Shown here: positions 51,867 through 61,079 of the stretch, in pieces
Layout of the letters: every line of letters starts with the position of its first letter
How positions within the stretch are numbered: the first letter of the stretch is position 1
From: Streptomyces sp. TLI_105
GTDB taxonomy: Bacteria > Actinomycetota > Actinomycetes > Streptomycetales > Streptomycetaceae
Direction: 5' to 3'
DNA: 64,000 bases
Assembly: GCF_900105415.1 (NCBI RefSeq)
Contig: NZ_FNSM01000001.1
Span: forward strand, 5,915,501 to 5,979,500
The notes under the pieces: model-generated
Seen by the model: only the letters and a program-made list of their open reading frames with translations
Database searches by the model: none
Told to the model about the DNA's origin: nothing
Position numbers and translations under genes: made by a program

Positions 51867-52841
51867 GTGCGTATCGCAGTCACCGGCTCCATCGCCACCG
51901 ACCACCTCATGACCTTCCCCGGCCGGTTCGCCGACCAGCTCGTGGCCGACCAGCTCCACACGGTGTCCCTCTCCTTCCTCGTCGACAACCTGGACGTCCG
52001 CCGGGGAGGCGTCGCCGCCAACATCTGCTTCGGCATGGGACAGCTCGGCAGCCGCCCCGTCCTCGTCGGCGCGGCCGGCTTCGACTTCGACGAGTACCGC
52101 GCCTGGCTCGACCGGCACGGCGTCGACACCGGCTCGGTGCGCATCTCCGAGGTCCTGCACACCGCCCGCTTCGTCTGCACCACCGACAAGGACCACAACC
52201 AGATCGGCTCCTTCTACACCGGTGCGATGAGCGAGGCCCGGCTGATCGAGCTCAAGGCCGTCGCCGACCGCGTGGGCGGCCTCGACCTGGTTCTCATCGG
52301 CGCCGACGACCCCGAGGCGATGCTCCGCCACACGGAGGAGTGCCGGACCCGCTCCATCCCCTTCGCCGCCGACTTCTCGCAGCAGATCGCGCGCATGGAC
52401 GGCGAGGAGATCCGCACCCTCCTCGACGGGGCCACCTACCTCTTCTCCAACGAGTACGAGAAGGGCCTCATCGAGTCCAAGACCGGCTGGACCGAGGCGG
52501 AGATCCTCTCCCGTGTCGGCCACCGCATCACCACGCTCGGCTCGCGCGGCGTGCGCATCGAGCGGGTCGGCGAGACCCCCATCGAGGTCGGCTGCCCCGA
52601 GGAGACGGCCAAGGTCGACCCCACCGGCGTCGGCGACGCCTTCCGCGCGGGCTTCCTCACGGGCCTGTCCTGGGGCGTCGGCCTCGAGCGGGCGGCGCAG
52701 GTCGGCTGCATGCTGGCGACGCTGGTCATCGAGACGCTGGGCACGCAGGAATACGCGCTGCGGCGGGCGAACTTCATGGAGCGCTTCACGAAGGCGTACG
52801 GCGAAGAGGCGGCCACGGAGGTCCAGTCCCACCTCCTCTGA
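51867..52841 (+). CDS. adoK: PfkB-family kinase, probably adenosine kinase
   Basis: 324 residues. PfkB (ribokinase) fold: VRRGGVAANICFGMGQLG at the front, and the anion-hole and catalytic base DPTGVGDAFRAGFLTGL near residue 254. Sequence and gene order (near ctaC and an ErpA-type gene) match the Mycobacterium adenosine kinase AdoK, which makes AMP from adenosine and is unlike eukaryotic adenosine kinases. GTG 51867 after GCAGGAG. Ends at repeat island D. Confidence 0.85.
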   Translation: MRIAVTGSIATDHLMTFPGRFADQLVADQLHTVSLSFLVDNLDVRRGGVAANICFGMGQLGSRPVLVGAAGFDFDEYRAWLDRHGVDTGSVRISEVLHTARFVCTTDKDHNQIGSFYTGAMSEARLIELKAVADRVGGLDLVLIGADDPEAMLRHTEECRTRSIPFAADFSQQIARMDGEEIRTLLDGATYLFSNEYEKGLIESKTGWTEAEILSRVGHRITTLGSRGVRIERVGETPIEVGCPEETAKVDPTGVGDAFRAGFLTGLSWGVGLERAAQVGCMLATLVIETLGTQEYALRRANFMERFTKAYGEEAATEVQSHLL

Positions 52842-53398
52842 CCCCGTCCGCGCGGCCGCTGCCCCCGCCTGGGCGGCGCCCACCTGCCCGTGTGACCGCG
52901 CCCTGCGGGCCGGCACCCGCCCCGCCCGTGTGACCGCGCCTGGCAGGGCGGTGCCCCTCCGCCCACCTCCATGCGGAGCCCGCGCCCGCCGGGGCGGTGC
53001 CCCTCCCGCCCCTCCCCGTGTGGGCAATCGTCCCGCTGGGGCGGGACGGGTGGGCACACGGGACGGCGCCCTTCAGTGGCGCCTCCGCGTTCCGCGCCTG
53101 AACCCGCACGGACAGGGCGGTGCGCATCAGGGTGCGGGTCAGGGCGCGGGAGCCTGGGCCCGGCAAGGGGCGCCGTTCCGTTGTGCCCACCCGTTCCGCC
53201 CCGGCGGAACGATTGCCCACAACGGGGGGTGCGGGGGTGGGCACCGTCCCGGCGGGCGCGCCCGCAACGGGGGTGGGTGGGCACCGTCCCGGCGGAACGA
53301 CTGCCCACAACGGGGGCGGGGTGCTGCCCCGGCGGGCGCGCGCCCACGACGGGGGTGCGAGGGCGGGCGCCCGCCATGAGGCCCGCAACAGGCGGCGG
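52842..53398. repeat. Repeat island D: palindromic core, same orientation as A, no insert
   Basis: 557 gene-free bases between convergent adoK and the cysteine desulfurase gene. Core about 53018-53226: GTGTGGGCAATCGTCCCGCT, then GGGTGGGCACACGGGACGG, centre AACCCGCAC (53101-53109) and GTGCGGGTC (53132-53140), right arm to GTTGTGCCCACCC. Left flank has three CGTGTGACCGCGCC-type units; right flank has about four GGCGGGCGCGCCC / CCCACAACGGGG units. The place of the A/B insert reads GGGGCGGGACGGGTGGGC. Confidence 0.8.
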
Positions 53399-54784
53399 CT
53401 ACGACACCCGTCGGACCACGTACGCCGTCCCGCCCCCCGCCCCCGGCGACTCCCCCACGTACTCCTGCCCCCGCATCTCGCACCACGCCGGAATGTCCAG
53501 CCGCGCCGCCGCGTCGTCCGAGAGCACCGTCACCGTCCCGCCCACCGGCACGTCCCCGATCACCTTCGCGAGTTCGATGACCGGGATCGGGCACCGCTTG
53601 CCCAGGGAGTCCACGACGAGCGAGCCCGAGGGCGTCGGGGTCGAGGGGGCGGAGGCGGGGGCCCCGAGCCGTTCCCGTACCTCCGCCACCACATCCGGCA
53701 GCACGGCCAGGAAGCGGTCCACGTCCTCCTCCGAGGTCCCCGCGGGCAGCGACACCCGGACGTTCCCCTCGCTCAGGACCCCCATCGCGCGCAGCACATG
53801 GCTGGGCGTCAGCGTCGAACTCGTGCACGACGAACCGGACGAAACGGAGAAACCCTCCCGGTCCAGCTCGTGCAGGAGCGTCTCCCCGTCGACGTACAGA
53901 CAGGAGAAGGTGACGAGGTGCGGGAGCCGGCGCACCGGGTCGCCCACCACCTCCACGTCCGGCACCAGCTGGGGCACCCGCGTCCGGATCCGGTCCACCA
54001 GGCCCCGCAGCCGCGCCCCTTCGGCGGCCGCCTCCGCCCGGACCGCCCGCAGCGAGGCCGCCGCCGCCACGATCGCCGGCAGGTTCTCGAAGCCCGGCGC
54101 CCGGCCCGACTCCCGCTCGTCGGAGGGCCCTTGCGGCGCGAACCTGACCCCCTTCCGTACGGCGAGCAGCCCGACCCCCGCGGGCCCGCCCCACTTGTGC
54201 GCGCTCGCCGCGAGCAGCGACCAGCCCCCGTCCACCGGGCCCCAGGCGAGGGACTGGGCCGCGTCCACGAGCAGCGGCACGTCCGCCGCCCGGCAGGCCT
54301 CGGCGACCTCGGCCACCGGCTGCACCGTGCCCACCTCGTGGTTGGCCGACTGGAGGCACGCCAGGGCCGTGCCGGGGACGAGCGCGGCCGCGAAGGCGTC
54401 CGCGTCCACCGCCCCCGACCGGTCCACCGGCACCTCGGTCACCGTGCCGCCCGCCGCCGTGTGCGTCTCGCCCGCGTGCAGGACGGAGGAGTGTTCGACC
54501 GCGGAGACGACGAGCCGGTTTCCGACACGCCGACGTCCCGCGAGCGCGCCGGAGATCCCGGCGTGAACCGCGCGTGTCCCCGAAGGAGTGAACACGAGCT
54601 CGTCCGGACGGCACCCCACGGCCTCCGCGGCGGCCTCCCGGGCCGCGTCGAGCAGCAGCCGGGCGCGTCGCCCCTCCCGGTACAGCCGGGCGGGGTCGGC
54701 CCAGCCCTCGTCGAGGGAGGCGAGCAGGGCCTGACGGGCGACGGGGTGCAGCGGGGCGGCGGACGCGGCGTCGAAGTACGGCAT
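53399..54784 (-). CDS. Cysteine desulfurase fused to a C-terminal TusA sulfurtransferase domain
   Basis: 461 residues. N-terminal 375 residues are a class V PLP enzyme of the IscS/NifS type: YFDAASAAPLHPVARQALL, ANHEVGTVQPVAEVAEAC, the PLP Lys in SAHKWGGPAGVG and the persulfide Cys in SSGSSCTSS. The last 80 residues are TusA-like: LVVDSLGKRCPIPVIELAKV with its CP-x-P cysteine. The fusion should pass sulfur from cysteine to the TusA Cys within one protein, for tRNA thiolation, Fe-S or molybdopterin needs. ATG 54784 gives the family start. Upstream of ctaC, on the opposite strand. Confidence 0.93.
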   Translation of the reverse strand: MPYFDAASAAPLHPVARQALLASLDEGWADPARLYREGRRARLLLDAAREAAAEAVGCRPDELVFTPSGTRAVHAGISGALAGRRRVGNRLVVSAVEHSSVLHAGETHTAAGGTVTEVPVDRSGAVDADAFAAALVPGTALACLQSANHEVGTVQPVAEVAEACRAADVPLLVDAAQSLAWGPVDGGWSLLAASAHKWGGPAGVGLLAVRKGVRFAPQGPSDERESGRAPGFENLPAIVAAAASLRAVRAEAAAEGARLRGLVDRIRTRVPQLVPDVEVVGDPVRRLPHLVTFSCLYVDGETLLHELDREGFSVSSGSSCTSSTLTPSHVLRAMGVLSEGNVRVSLPAGTSEEDVDRFLAVLPDVVAEVRERLGAPASAPSTPTPSGSLVVDSLGKRCPIPVIELAKVIGDVPVGGTVTVLSDDAAARLDIPAWCEMRGQEYVGESPGAGGGTAYVVRRVS

Positions 54785-55293
54785 CCGCCCACGGTAGAGC
54801 CTGAGGTCGACCGCCCCTCGTCGACCCGGGTGCGCACCCGTCGTCACCCCGGGCACGGCCCCCGGTCACCCCAGGTGCGGACGCGCCCCCGGTCGACCCG
54901 CCCCGGACGCCCCGCCCCATCCCTCCGCCCGCACCAGGCGCCCCCGCCCCATCCCTCCGCCCGCACCGGCCGCCCCCGCCCCATTCCCCGCCCGCACCAG
55001 GCGTCCCCGCCCCGCCCCGCCCCCCCGATGAGCCCCCGTCAAAACCCCGTCCCACCACCCCGGCAGCCCGCCGAACGGCCGTCTCCGGGCGCCCTCCGGA
55101 ACCCCGGAGTCCACCCCTTCGGGGGCCCGGACGGCGCGTTGGGCACCCTCCCCGCGCGACCCCAAATAGCGTCCAGTAGGGTTTGGTCCGCATAAACATC
55201 CAAACCCCTGCCCGCGGCCGGGGCGGCGACCGACCAGCGAGACGGACGGCCGTGGCCGACCACTGCGGGCCGAGACTCTCGGGAAGGCGCTAC
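54785..55293. other. Gene-free stretch between the desulfurase and ctaC genes
   Basis: 509 bases. It holds a three-copy C-rich tandem repeat (54911-55006) and, nearer ctaC, the less GC-rich sequence around CAAATAGCGTCCAGTAGGGT (55163-55182) that probably contains the ctaC promoter; no convincing -35 box is seen. Confidence 0.5.
54911..55006. repeat. Tandem repeat, about 32 bases, three copies
   Basis: Unit CCCGCCCCATCCCTCCGCCC plus GCACCAGGCGCC at 54911-54942, then 54943-54974 and 54975-55006 with a few substitutions. Strongly strand-asymmetric (C on plus, G on minus). Confidence 0.8.
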
Positions 55294-56259
55294 GTGAGTC
55301 CCAACGGCTCCGACCGCTCGTCGCGGCGCCCGATGCGGCGGAAGCTGCCGCAGGTGCTGACTGCGGGCCTGATCCTGGCGACAGCCACCGGCTGCTCGTA
55401 CAACTGGGAAGACTTCCCCCGCCTTGGCATGCCCACCCCCGTCACGGAAGAGGCGCCTCGGATCCTCTCCCTGTGGCAGGGCTCCTGGGCCGCCGCCCTG
55501 ATCACGGGCATCCTGGTGTGGGGCCTGATCCTCTGGGCCACCATCTTCCACCGGCGCAGCCGGACCAAGGTCGAGGTACCTCCGCAGACCCGTTACAACA
55601 TGCCCATCGAGGCGCTGTACACGGTCACCCCGCTCATCATCGTCTCGGTGCTCTTCTACTTCACCGCGCGCGACGAGTCGAAGCTCCTCGAGCTCACCCC
55701 GAAGCCGGCTCACACGGTCAACGTGGTCGGCTACCAGTGGAGCTGGGGCTTCAACTACGTCGAGAACGTGCCCGGTGTGAAGGGTGACGCCAAGACGGAC
55801 AAGAACCTCGCCACGCTCCCGGACAAGTTCATCGCGGACTTCCCGGAGAACGCCGGCGGCGTCTACGACGCGGGCATCCCGGGCGACCGGAACCCGCAGA
55901 CCGGCAACCCGGGCCCGACCCTGTGGCTGCCCAAGGGTGAGAAGGTCAGGTTCGTCCTGTCCTCCCGTGACGTCATCCACTCCTTCTGGGTGGTCCCCTT
56001 CCTCATGAAGCAGGACGTCATCCCGGGTCACACCAACTCCTTCGAGGTGACCCCGACGCAGGAAGGCACCTTCCTCGGCAAGTGTGCCGAGCTGTGCGGT
56101 GTCGACCACTCCCGGATGCTCTTCAACGTCAAGGTGGTCTCCCCGGAGCGCTACCAGCAGCACCTGAAGGAGCTGGCCGAGAAGGGGCAGACCGGCTACA
56201 TCCCGTCTGGCATCGAGCAGACGGACCCGGCCAGGAATGCGGAGAAGAACCAACTGTGA
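55294..56259 (+). CDS. ctaC: Cytochrome c oxidase subunit II (aa3 type), lipoprotein
   Basis: 321 residues. ATATGC (C34) is a lipobox, followed by two membrane helices ([19 protein letters not shown] and [16 protein letters not shown]) and an outside CuA domain with VIHSFW and [12 protein letters not shown], the two Cys, His and Met ligands. Receives electrons from the bc1-bound cytochrome c (QcrC). GTG 55294 has GGGAAGG 7 bases upstream; an ATG at 55183 lies too early. Overlaps ctaD by GTGA. First gene of ctaCDF. Confidence 0.96.
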   Translation: MSPNGSDRSSRRPMRRKLPQVLTAGLILATATGCSYNWEDFPRLGMPTPVTEEAPRILSLWQGSWAAALITGILVWGLILWATIFHRRSRTKVEVPPQTRYNMPIEALYTVTPLIIVSVLFYFTARDESKLLELTPKPAHTVNVVGYQWSWGFNYVENVPGVKGDAKTDKNLATLPDKFIADFPENAGGVYDAGIPGDRNPQTGNPGPTLWLPKGEKVRFVLSSRDVIHSFWVVPFLMKQDVIPGHTNSFEVTPTQEGTFLGKCAELCGVDHSRMLFNVKVVSPERYQQHLKELAEKGQTGYIPSGIEQTDPARNAEKNQL

Positions 56260-57992
56260 GCATCCACAACGAAACCCAGGGTGCCGCCGCAGCTGAGGAC
56301 TCGTACGAGAACGAGCTGCCCGTACGGCGCAAGCAGCCCGGCAACGTGGTCATCAAGTGGCTCACCACCACCGACCACAAGACCATCGGCACGATGTACC
56401 TGGTCACGTCGTTCGCCTTCTTCTGCGTCGGCGGACTCATGGCGCTCTTCATGCGCGCCGAGCTCGCTCGTCCCGGCACGCAGATCATGTCGAACGAGCA
56501 GTTCAACCAGGCGTTCACGATGCACGGCACGATCATGCTGCTGATGTTCGCGACGCCGCTGTTCGCCGGCTTCGCGAACTGGATCATGCCGCTGCAGATC
56601 GGCGCGCCCGACGTGGCGTTCCCGCGGCTGAACATGTTCGCCTACTGGCTGTACCTCTTCGGCTCGCTCATCGCGGTGGCCGGCTTCCTCACCCCGCAGG
56701 GTGCGGCCGACTTCGGCTGGTTCGCCTACTCCCCGCTGTCGGACGCCGTCCGCTCGCCGGGTGTCGGTGCCGACATGTGGATCATGGGTCTGGCCTTCTC
56801 CGGCTTCGGCACGATCCTCGGCTCGGTCAACTTCATCACCACGATCATCTGCATGCGCGCTCCGGGCATGACGATGTTCCGCATGCCGATCTTCACCTGG
56901 AACGTGCTGCTGACCGGTGTCCTGGTCCTGCTCGCCTTCCCGGTCCTGGCGGCCGCGCTGTTCGCCCTGGAGGCGGACCGCAAGTTCGGTGCCCACGTCT
57001 TCGACGCGGCCAACGGCGGAGCGCTGCTCTGGCAACACCTCTTCTGGTTCTTCGGACACCCAGAGGTGTACATCATCGCCTTGCCCTTCTTCGGCATCAT
57101 CTCCGAGGTCATCCCGGTCTTCAGCCGCAAGCCGATGTTCGGCTACATCGGTCTGATCGCCGCGACCATCGCGATCGCCGGTCTGTCCGTGACCGTGTGG
57201 GCGCACCACATGTACGTCACCGGTGGCGTGCTCCTCCCGTTCTTCTCCTTCATGACGTTCCTCATCGCCGTTCCGACCGGCGTGAAGTTCTTCAACTGGA
57301 TCGGGACGATGTGGAAGGGCTCGCTGTCCTTCGAGACCCCGATGCTCTGGGCCGTCGGCTTCCTGATCACCTTCACCTTCGGTGGTCTGACCGGCGTCAT
57401 CCTGGCCTCGCCCCCGATGGACTTCCACATCTCCGACTCGTACTTCGTGGTGGCGCACTTCCACTACGTCGTCTTCGGCACCGTCGTCTTCGCGATGTTC
57501 TCCGGCTTCCACTTCTGGTGGCCGAAGTTCACGGGCAAGATGCTCGACGAGCGCCTCGGCAAGATCACGTTCTGGACGCTGTTCATCGGGTTCCACGGCA
57601 CCTTCCTGGTGCAGCACTGGCTCGGTGCCGAGGGCATGCCGCGTCGTTACGCGGACTACCTGGACGCCGACGGCTTCACCACGCTGAACACGATCTCGAC
57701 GATCTCCTCGTTCCTGCTCGGTCTGTCGATCCTGCCGTTCTTCTACAACATCTGGAAGACCGCCAAGTACGGCAAGAAGGTCGAGGTCGACGACCCGTGG
57801 GGCTACGGCCGTTCGCTCGAGTGGGCGACCTCCTGCCCGCCGCCGCGGCACAACTTCCTCACCCTGCCGCGGATCCGTTCGGAATCCCCGGCGTTCGACC
57901 TGCACCACCCTGAGATCGCCGCTCTCGACCAGCTCGAGAACAAGCCGCACGAGGCCGCGGCCCTCACGGGCAGCAAGGAGGCCGGCAAGTGA
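56256..57992 (+). CDS. ctaD: Cytochrome c oxidase subunit I (aa3 type)
   Basis: 578 residues, twelve helices. Ligands seen: low-spin heme His in FTMHGTIM, CuB His and cross-linked Tyr in [13 protein letters not shown], the His-His pair in [11 protein letters not shown], and the heme His pair in [10 protein letters not shown]. Reduces oxygen to water and pumps protons. GTG start overlaps the ctaC stop (GTGA); ends in GTGA with ctaF. Confidence 0.97.
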   Translation: MSIHNETQGAAAAEDSYENELPVRRKQPGNVVIKWLTTTDHKTIGTMYLVTSFAFFCVGGLMALFMRAELARPGTQIMSNEQFNQAFTMHGTIMLLMFATPLFAGFANWIMPLQIGAPDVAFPRLNMFAYWLYLFGSLIAVAGFLTPQGAADFGWFAYSPLSDAVRSPGVGADMWIMGLAFSGFGTILGSVNFITTIICMRAPGMTMFRMPIFTWNVLLTGVLVLLAFPVLAAALFALEADRKFGAHVFDAANGGALLWQHLFWFFGHPEVYIIALPFFGIISEVIPVFSRKPMFGYIGLIAATIAIAGLSVTVWAHHMYVTGGVLLPFFSFMTFLIAVPTGVKFFNWIGTMWKGSLSFETPMLWAVGFLITFTFGGLTGVILASPPMDFHISDSYFVVAHFHYVVFGTVVFAMFSGFHFWWPKFTGKMLDERLGKITFWTLFIGFHGTFLVQHWLGAEGMPRRYADYLDADGFTTLNTISTISSFLLGLSILPFFYNIWKTAKYGKKVEVDDPWGYGRSLEWATSCPPPRHNFLTLPRIRSESPAFDLHHPEIAALDQLENKPHEAAALTGSKEAGK

Positions 57993-58387
57993 AGATCCAG
58001 GGCAAGATGTTCATCTGGCTGAGCGTCTTCATCCTTGCCATGGCGATCCTCTACGGCGTCTGGTCCAAGGAGCCGGTCGGCACGACGGCGCTCTTCCTGG
58101 CCTTCGGCCTGTCCATCATGATCGGCTACTACCTGGCCTTCACGGCCAAGCGTGTCGACGCGATGGCGCAGGACGACAAGGAGGCCGACGTCGCGGACGA
58201 GGCCGGTGAGGTGGGCTTCTTCGCCCCGCACAGCTGGCAGCCGCTCTCGCTGGCCGTCGGCGGTGCGCTCGCCTTCCTCGGCATCGCGATGGGCTGGTGG
58301 ATCCTGTACTTCTCCGCCCCGCTGATCCTCGTCGGCCTGTTCGGCTGGGTCTTCGAGTTCTACCGCGGCGAGAACCAGAACCAGTAG
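57989..58387 (+). CDS. ctaF: Cytochrome c oxidase subunit IV, actinobacterial
   Basis: 132 residues, four hydrophobic helices in two pairs ([71 protein letters not shown]) split by an acidic loop ([13 protein letters not shown]). This is the actinobacterial CtaF, a subunit of the bc1-aa3 supercomplex. GTG start overlaps the ctaD stop. Followed by a true U-tract terminator. Confidence 0.95.
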   Translation: MKIQGKMFIWLSVFILAMAILYGVWSKEPVGTTALFLAFGLSIMIGYYLAFTAKRVDAMAQDDKEADVADEAGEVGFFAPHSWQPLSLAVGGALAFLGIAMGWWILYFSAPLILVGLFGWVFEFYRGENQNQ

Positions 58388-58416
58388 CGGTACCCCGCTC
58401 CGCACCGGAGCACACC

Positions 58417-58458
58417 GAGGGGCCCGGACACTTCGTCACCGAAGTGTCCGGGCCCCTC
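58417..58458 (+). terminator. ctaCDF terminator with U tract
   Basis: Perfect 19-base arms (GAGGGGCCCGGACACTTCG and complement) around TCAC, followed by TTTT: a classic intrinsic terminator, rare in form for this window. Confidence 0.9.
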
Positions 58459-58509
58459 TTTTGCAGCACTCGGCGCGCTGGCCGCGAGGAATGTCCTTAG
58501 CGTGAAGTC

Positions 58510-59763
58510 ATGAACGACACGCCGCGCATAAGGACTGTTCTGAGCTGCACCCTTCTGGCCGTCACCGTCACCGCGGGCGCCTCCGCGTGCTCGGGCTCCG
58601 ACGGTCACCCGCTGTCGGAGAAGGCCTACGACGCGGCGGACCAGCTCACGGTCAGCGCACCCGCCGACGGCGCCAAGGCGGACCCCGAGAAGCCCCTGGA
58701 GATCACCGCCAACGGCGGCGACGGCCGGATCACCGACGTCACGGCCACCGACGCCTCAGGGCACCACCTCGCCGGCGAACTCACCGCGGACGGACAGCGC
58801 TGGCGCTCCACGGCGGCCCTGGCGGCCGGCGCCCGCTACACGGTGCGGGTGGCCACCGAGGACGAGGACGGCGCTCCAGGCGCCCGTACGTTCACTTTCG
58901 AGACGGCCCCGGCCAAACGGGACCTGACCGTGACCTTCGGGCCGGAGGCGGGCACGTACGGCGTGGGGCAGCCCATCACGGCGGAGCTCAGCCTTCCGGT
59001 CAAGGACCGGTCGGCCCGCGCGGTCGTCGAGCGGGCCCTCAAGGTCCGCTCCACGCCCGCCGTCGAGGGCGCCTGGTACTGGGTGGACGACAAGAAACTG
59101 CACTTCCGGCCGAAGGAGTACTGGCCGGCCGGGGCGCACGTCACGGCCACCGGGAACCTGGACGGCATCAAGGTCGGCGACAAGCTCTACGGCGGCGCCT
59201 CCAAGCCGCTGAAGCTCACCATCGGAGACCGGATCGAGGCGGTCGCGGACGCCGGCGCGCACCAGATGACCGTGAAGCGCAACGGAGAAGTGATCAACAC
59301 CATGCCGGTGACCACCGGCAAGCCCGGATTCTCCACCCGCAACGGCATCAAGGTCGTGCTCGGCAAGGAGTACTTCGTCCAGATGCGGAGCACCACCGTC
59401 GGTATCGCGGAGGGCAGCTCCGACTCGTACGACCTGCCCGTGTACTACGCCACCCGGGTCACCTGGAGCGGCGAGTACGTGCACGCCGCGCCCTGGTCCG
59501 TCGGCTCCCAGGGCGTCGAGAACGTCAGCCACGGCTGTGTCGGCATGTCGACGGAGAACGCGGCCTGGTTCTTCAAGACCGTCCGCCCCGGGGACATCGT
59601 CCGCGTCGTCAACAGCATCGGCGACACGATGGACACCTTCGGCAACGGCTTCGGCGACTGGAACATGGAGTGGGACAAGTGGCGCCAGGGAAGCGCCCTG
59701 GTGGAGGCCGCCGGAAACCCGGTGGCCTCCACGGAGAAGGCCCGGCTGAGGCCCTCGATCTGA
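58510..59763 (+). CDS. L,D-transpeptidase, lipoprotein (YkuD domain with Ig-like domains)
   Basis: 417 residues. TAGASAC (C27) is a lipobox, so the enzyme is on the outer face. Two Ig-like domains cover about 45-250 (LTVSAPADGAKADPEKPLEI; LTVTFGPEAGTYGVGQPITA), then the YkuD domain with the catalytic HGC in ENVSHGCVGMSTENAAWFF and the earlier GIAEGSSDSYDLPVYY, as in mycobacterial LdtMt2. Makes 3-3 cross-links in peptidoglycan and so resists most beta-lactams. Lies inside the cta gene cluster, a position I recall from other Streptomyces. Confidence 0.93.
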   Translation: MNDTPRIRTVLSCTLLAVTVTAGASACSGSDGHPLSEKAYDAADQLTVSAPADGAKADPEKPLEITANGGDGRITDVTATDASGHHLAGELTADGQRWRSTAALAAGARYTVRVATEDEDGAPGARTFTFETAPAKRDLTVTFGPEAGTYGVGQPITAELSLPVKDRSARAVVERALKVRSTPAVEGAWYWVDDKKLHFRPKEYWPAGAHVTATGNLDGIKVGDKLYGGASKPLKLTIGDRIEAVADAGAHQMTVKRNGEVINTMPVTTGKPGFSTRNGIKVVLGKEYFVQMRSTTVGIAEGSSDSYDLPVYYATRVTWSGEYVHAAPWSVGSQGVENVSHGCVGMSTENAAWFFKTVRPGDIVRVVNSIGDTMDTFGNGFGDWNMEWDKWRQGSALVEAAGNPVASTEKARLRPSI

Positions 59764-59780
59764 ACCGGGGCCCGACCGGC

Positions 59781-60182
59781 TCAGGCGTCGAGCGACAGGC
59801 GCGAGCGCAGCAGGGACGCCAGGGACGCCGCGAACTCGACCGGTTCCACCGGAAGGGTGACCGCGGCGTCCGCGCGGCTCCAGGTGGCCAGCCAGGCGTC
59901 CTGCGGACGGCCGATCAGCAGCAGCACCGGCGGGCAGCGGAAGACCTCGTCCTTGATCTGCCGGCAGACCCCCATGCCTCCGGCGGGCACCGCCTCGCCG
60001 TCGAGCACGCACACGTCGATCCCGCCCTCGTCCAGGTGCTTCAGCACCGCGGGAAGCGTCGCGCACTCCACGAACTCGACCGGGGGAACGTCGGTCGCGG
60101 GCCGGCGCCCGGCCGCGAGCCGCACCTGCGCGCGGGTGTTCGCGTCGTCGCTGTAGACCAGGACCGTGGCACTCGACTGCAT
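59781..60182 (-). CDS. Receiver-like domain protein with degenerate active site
   Basis: 133 residues from ATG 60182 (GGAGGAA ribosome site). CheY-like fold: acidic pair D12/D13 (VYSDDANTR) and D61 (VCVLDGE) in the phospho-acceptor place. The conserved Thr/Ser after strand 4 is I90-G91 and the Lys after strand 5 is T109 (AAVTLPVEP), so normal phosphorylation is doubtful. No output domain. Convergent with the L,D-transpeptidase gene, 17 bases apart, and divergent from ctaE. Confidence 0.75.
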   Translation of the reverse strand: MQSSATVLVYSDDANTRAQVRLAAGRRPATDVPPVEFVECATLPAVLKHLDEGGIDVCVLDGEAVPAGGMGVCRQIKDEVFRCPPVLLLIGRPQDAWLATWSRADAAVTLPVEPVEFAASLASLLRSRLSLDA

Positions 60183-60373
60183 CGTTCCTCCGTGGGGAAG
60201 TCCGTGGGAAGGTCGTCGATCGATGCGCCGGATGCTACTCCGGTCCACACCCCGTCAACACCCGTTCAACACCTGTTCGAACGGTGCTCAGGGGCCCCGG
60301 CGCTGGGCCGTTCGGGCTGGACACACCCCCCTGACACTCCGAACGGCACCCCCCGGAGTGAGGGCGGGATAAG

Positions 60374-60394
60374 CGACCGACATAATGTCGGTCG
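60374..60394. promoter_or_regulatory. Perfect 21-base palindrome over the ctaE start codon
   Basis: CGACCGACAT-A-ATGTCGGTCG; the ATG start of ctaE is bases 60385-60387 inside the right arm. As DNA it could be an operator; as RNA it would fold a 10-bp hairpin that hides the start codon. Nothing similar precedes the other cta or qcr genes. Confidence 0.6.
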
Positions 60395-61005
60395 TGGCGA
60401 CAGTAACGACAGTAGAAACAGGGCACGCGCACCCGTCGGTCAATCGACCGAACCTCACCAGCGTCGGAACCATCATCTGGTTGAGCTCCGAGCTGATGTT
60501 CTTCGCGGCCCTCTTCGCGATGTACTTCACCCTGCGATCGGTGACGGGTGCCGAGTTCTGGGCAGAAAAGTCCTCGGCCTTGAACTTCCCGTTCTCGGCG
60601 ACCAACACCACGATCCTGGTGCTCTCCTCCCTCACCTGCCAGCTCGGCGTCTTCGCCGCGGAGCGGGGCGATGTGAAGAAGCTCCGGACGTGGTTCATCA
60701 TCACGTTCGTGATGGGTGCGATCTTCATCGGCGGCCAGGTCTTCGAGTACACCGAGCTGGTCAAGAAGGACGGCCTCTCGCTGTCCTCGGACCCGTACGG
60801 CACGGTGTTCTACCTGACCACCGGCTTCCACGGCCTGCACGTGACGGGCGGTCTCATCGCCTTCCTGCTGGTCCTCGGCCGGACGTACGCCGCCAAGAGG
60901 TTCACTCACGAGCAGGCAACCGCCGCCATCGTCGTGTCCTACTACTGGCACTTCGTCGATGTCGTCTGGATCGGCCTCTTCGCCACGATCTACATGATCA
61001 AGTAA
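60385..61005 (+). CDS. ctaE: Cytochrome c oxidase subunit III
   Basis: 206 residues, five helices. [19 protein letters not shown], the Glu of [27 protein letters not shown] and [19 protein letters not shown] are subunit III blocks. Starts the ctaE-qcrCAB unit, apart from ctaCDF as in other actinobacteria. The ATG sits in a palindrome without a clear ribosome site; GTG 60394, three codons on, is an alternative. Confidence 0.95.
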   Translation: MSVVATVTTVETGHAHPSVNRPNLTSVGTIIWLSSELMFFAALFAMYFTLRSVTGAEFWAEKSSALNFPFSATNTTILVLSSLTCQLGVFAAERGDVKKLRTWFIITFVMGAIFIGGQVFEYTELVKKDGLSLSSDPYGTVFYLTTGFHGLHVTGGLIAFLLVLGRTYAAKRFTHEQATAAIVVSYYWHFVDVVWIGLFATIYMIK

Positions 61006-61079
61006 TCGGCTCCGCCTCCACGGCGGACCGAGACATCCAGCAAGCATCGACGCAGAAGATCCTGACACCGGGGTAATCC

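Noticed and set aside
54911..55006. Possible CRISPR array
   Set aside because: Units follow each other without spacers and no cas gene is near.
60275..60282. GTTCGAAC as a LexA site upstream of ctaE
   Set aside because: Actinobacterial SOS boxes have a 4-base gap between GAAC and GTTC; here the halves are contiguous and in the opposite arrangement.
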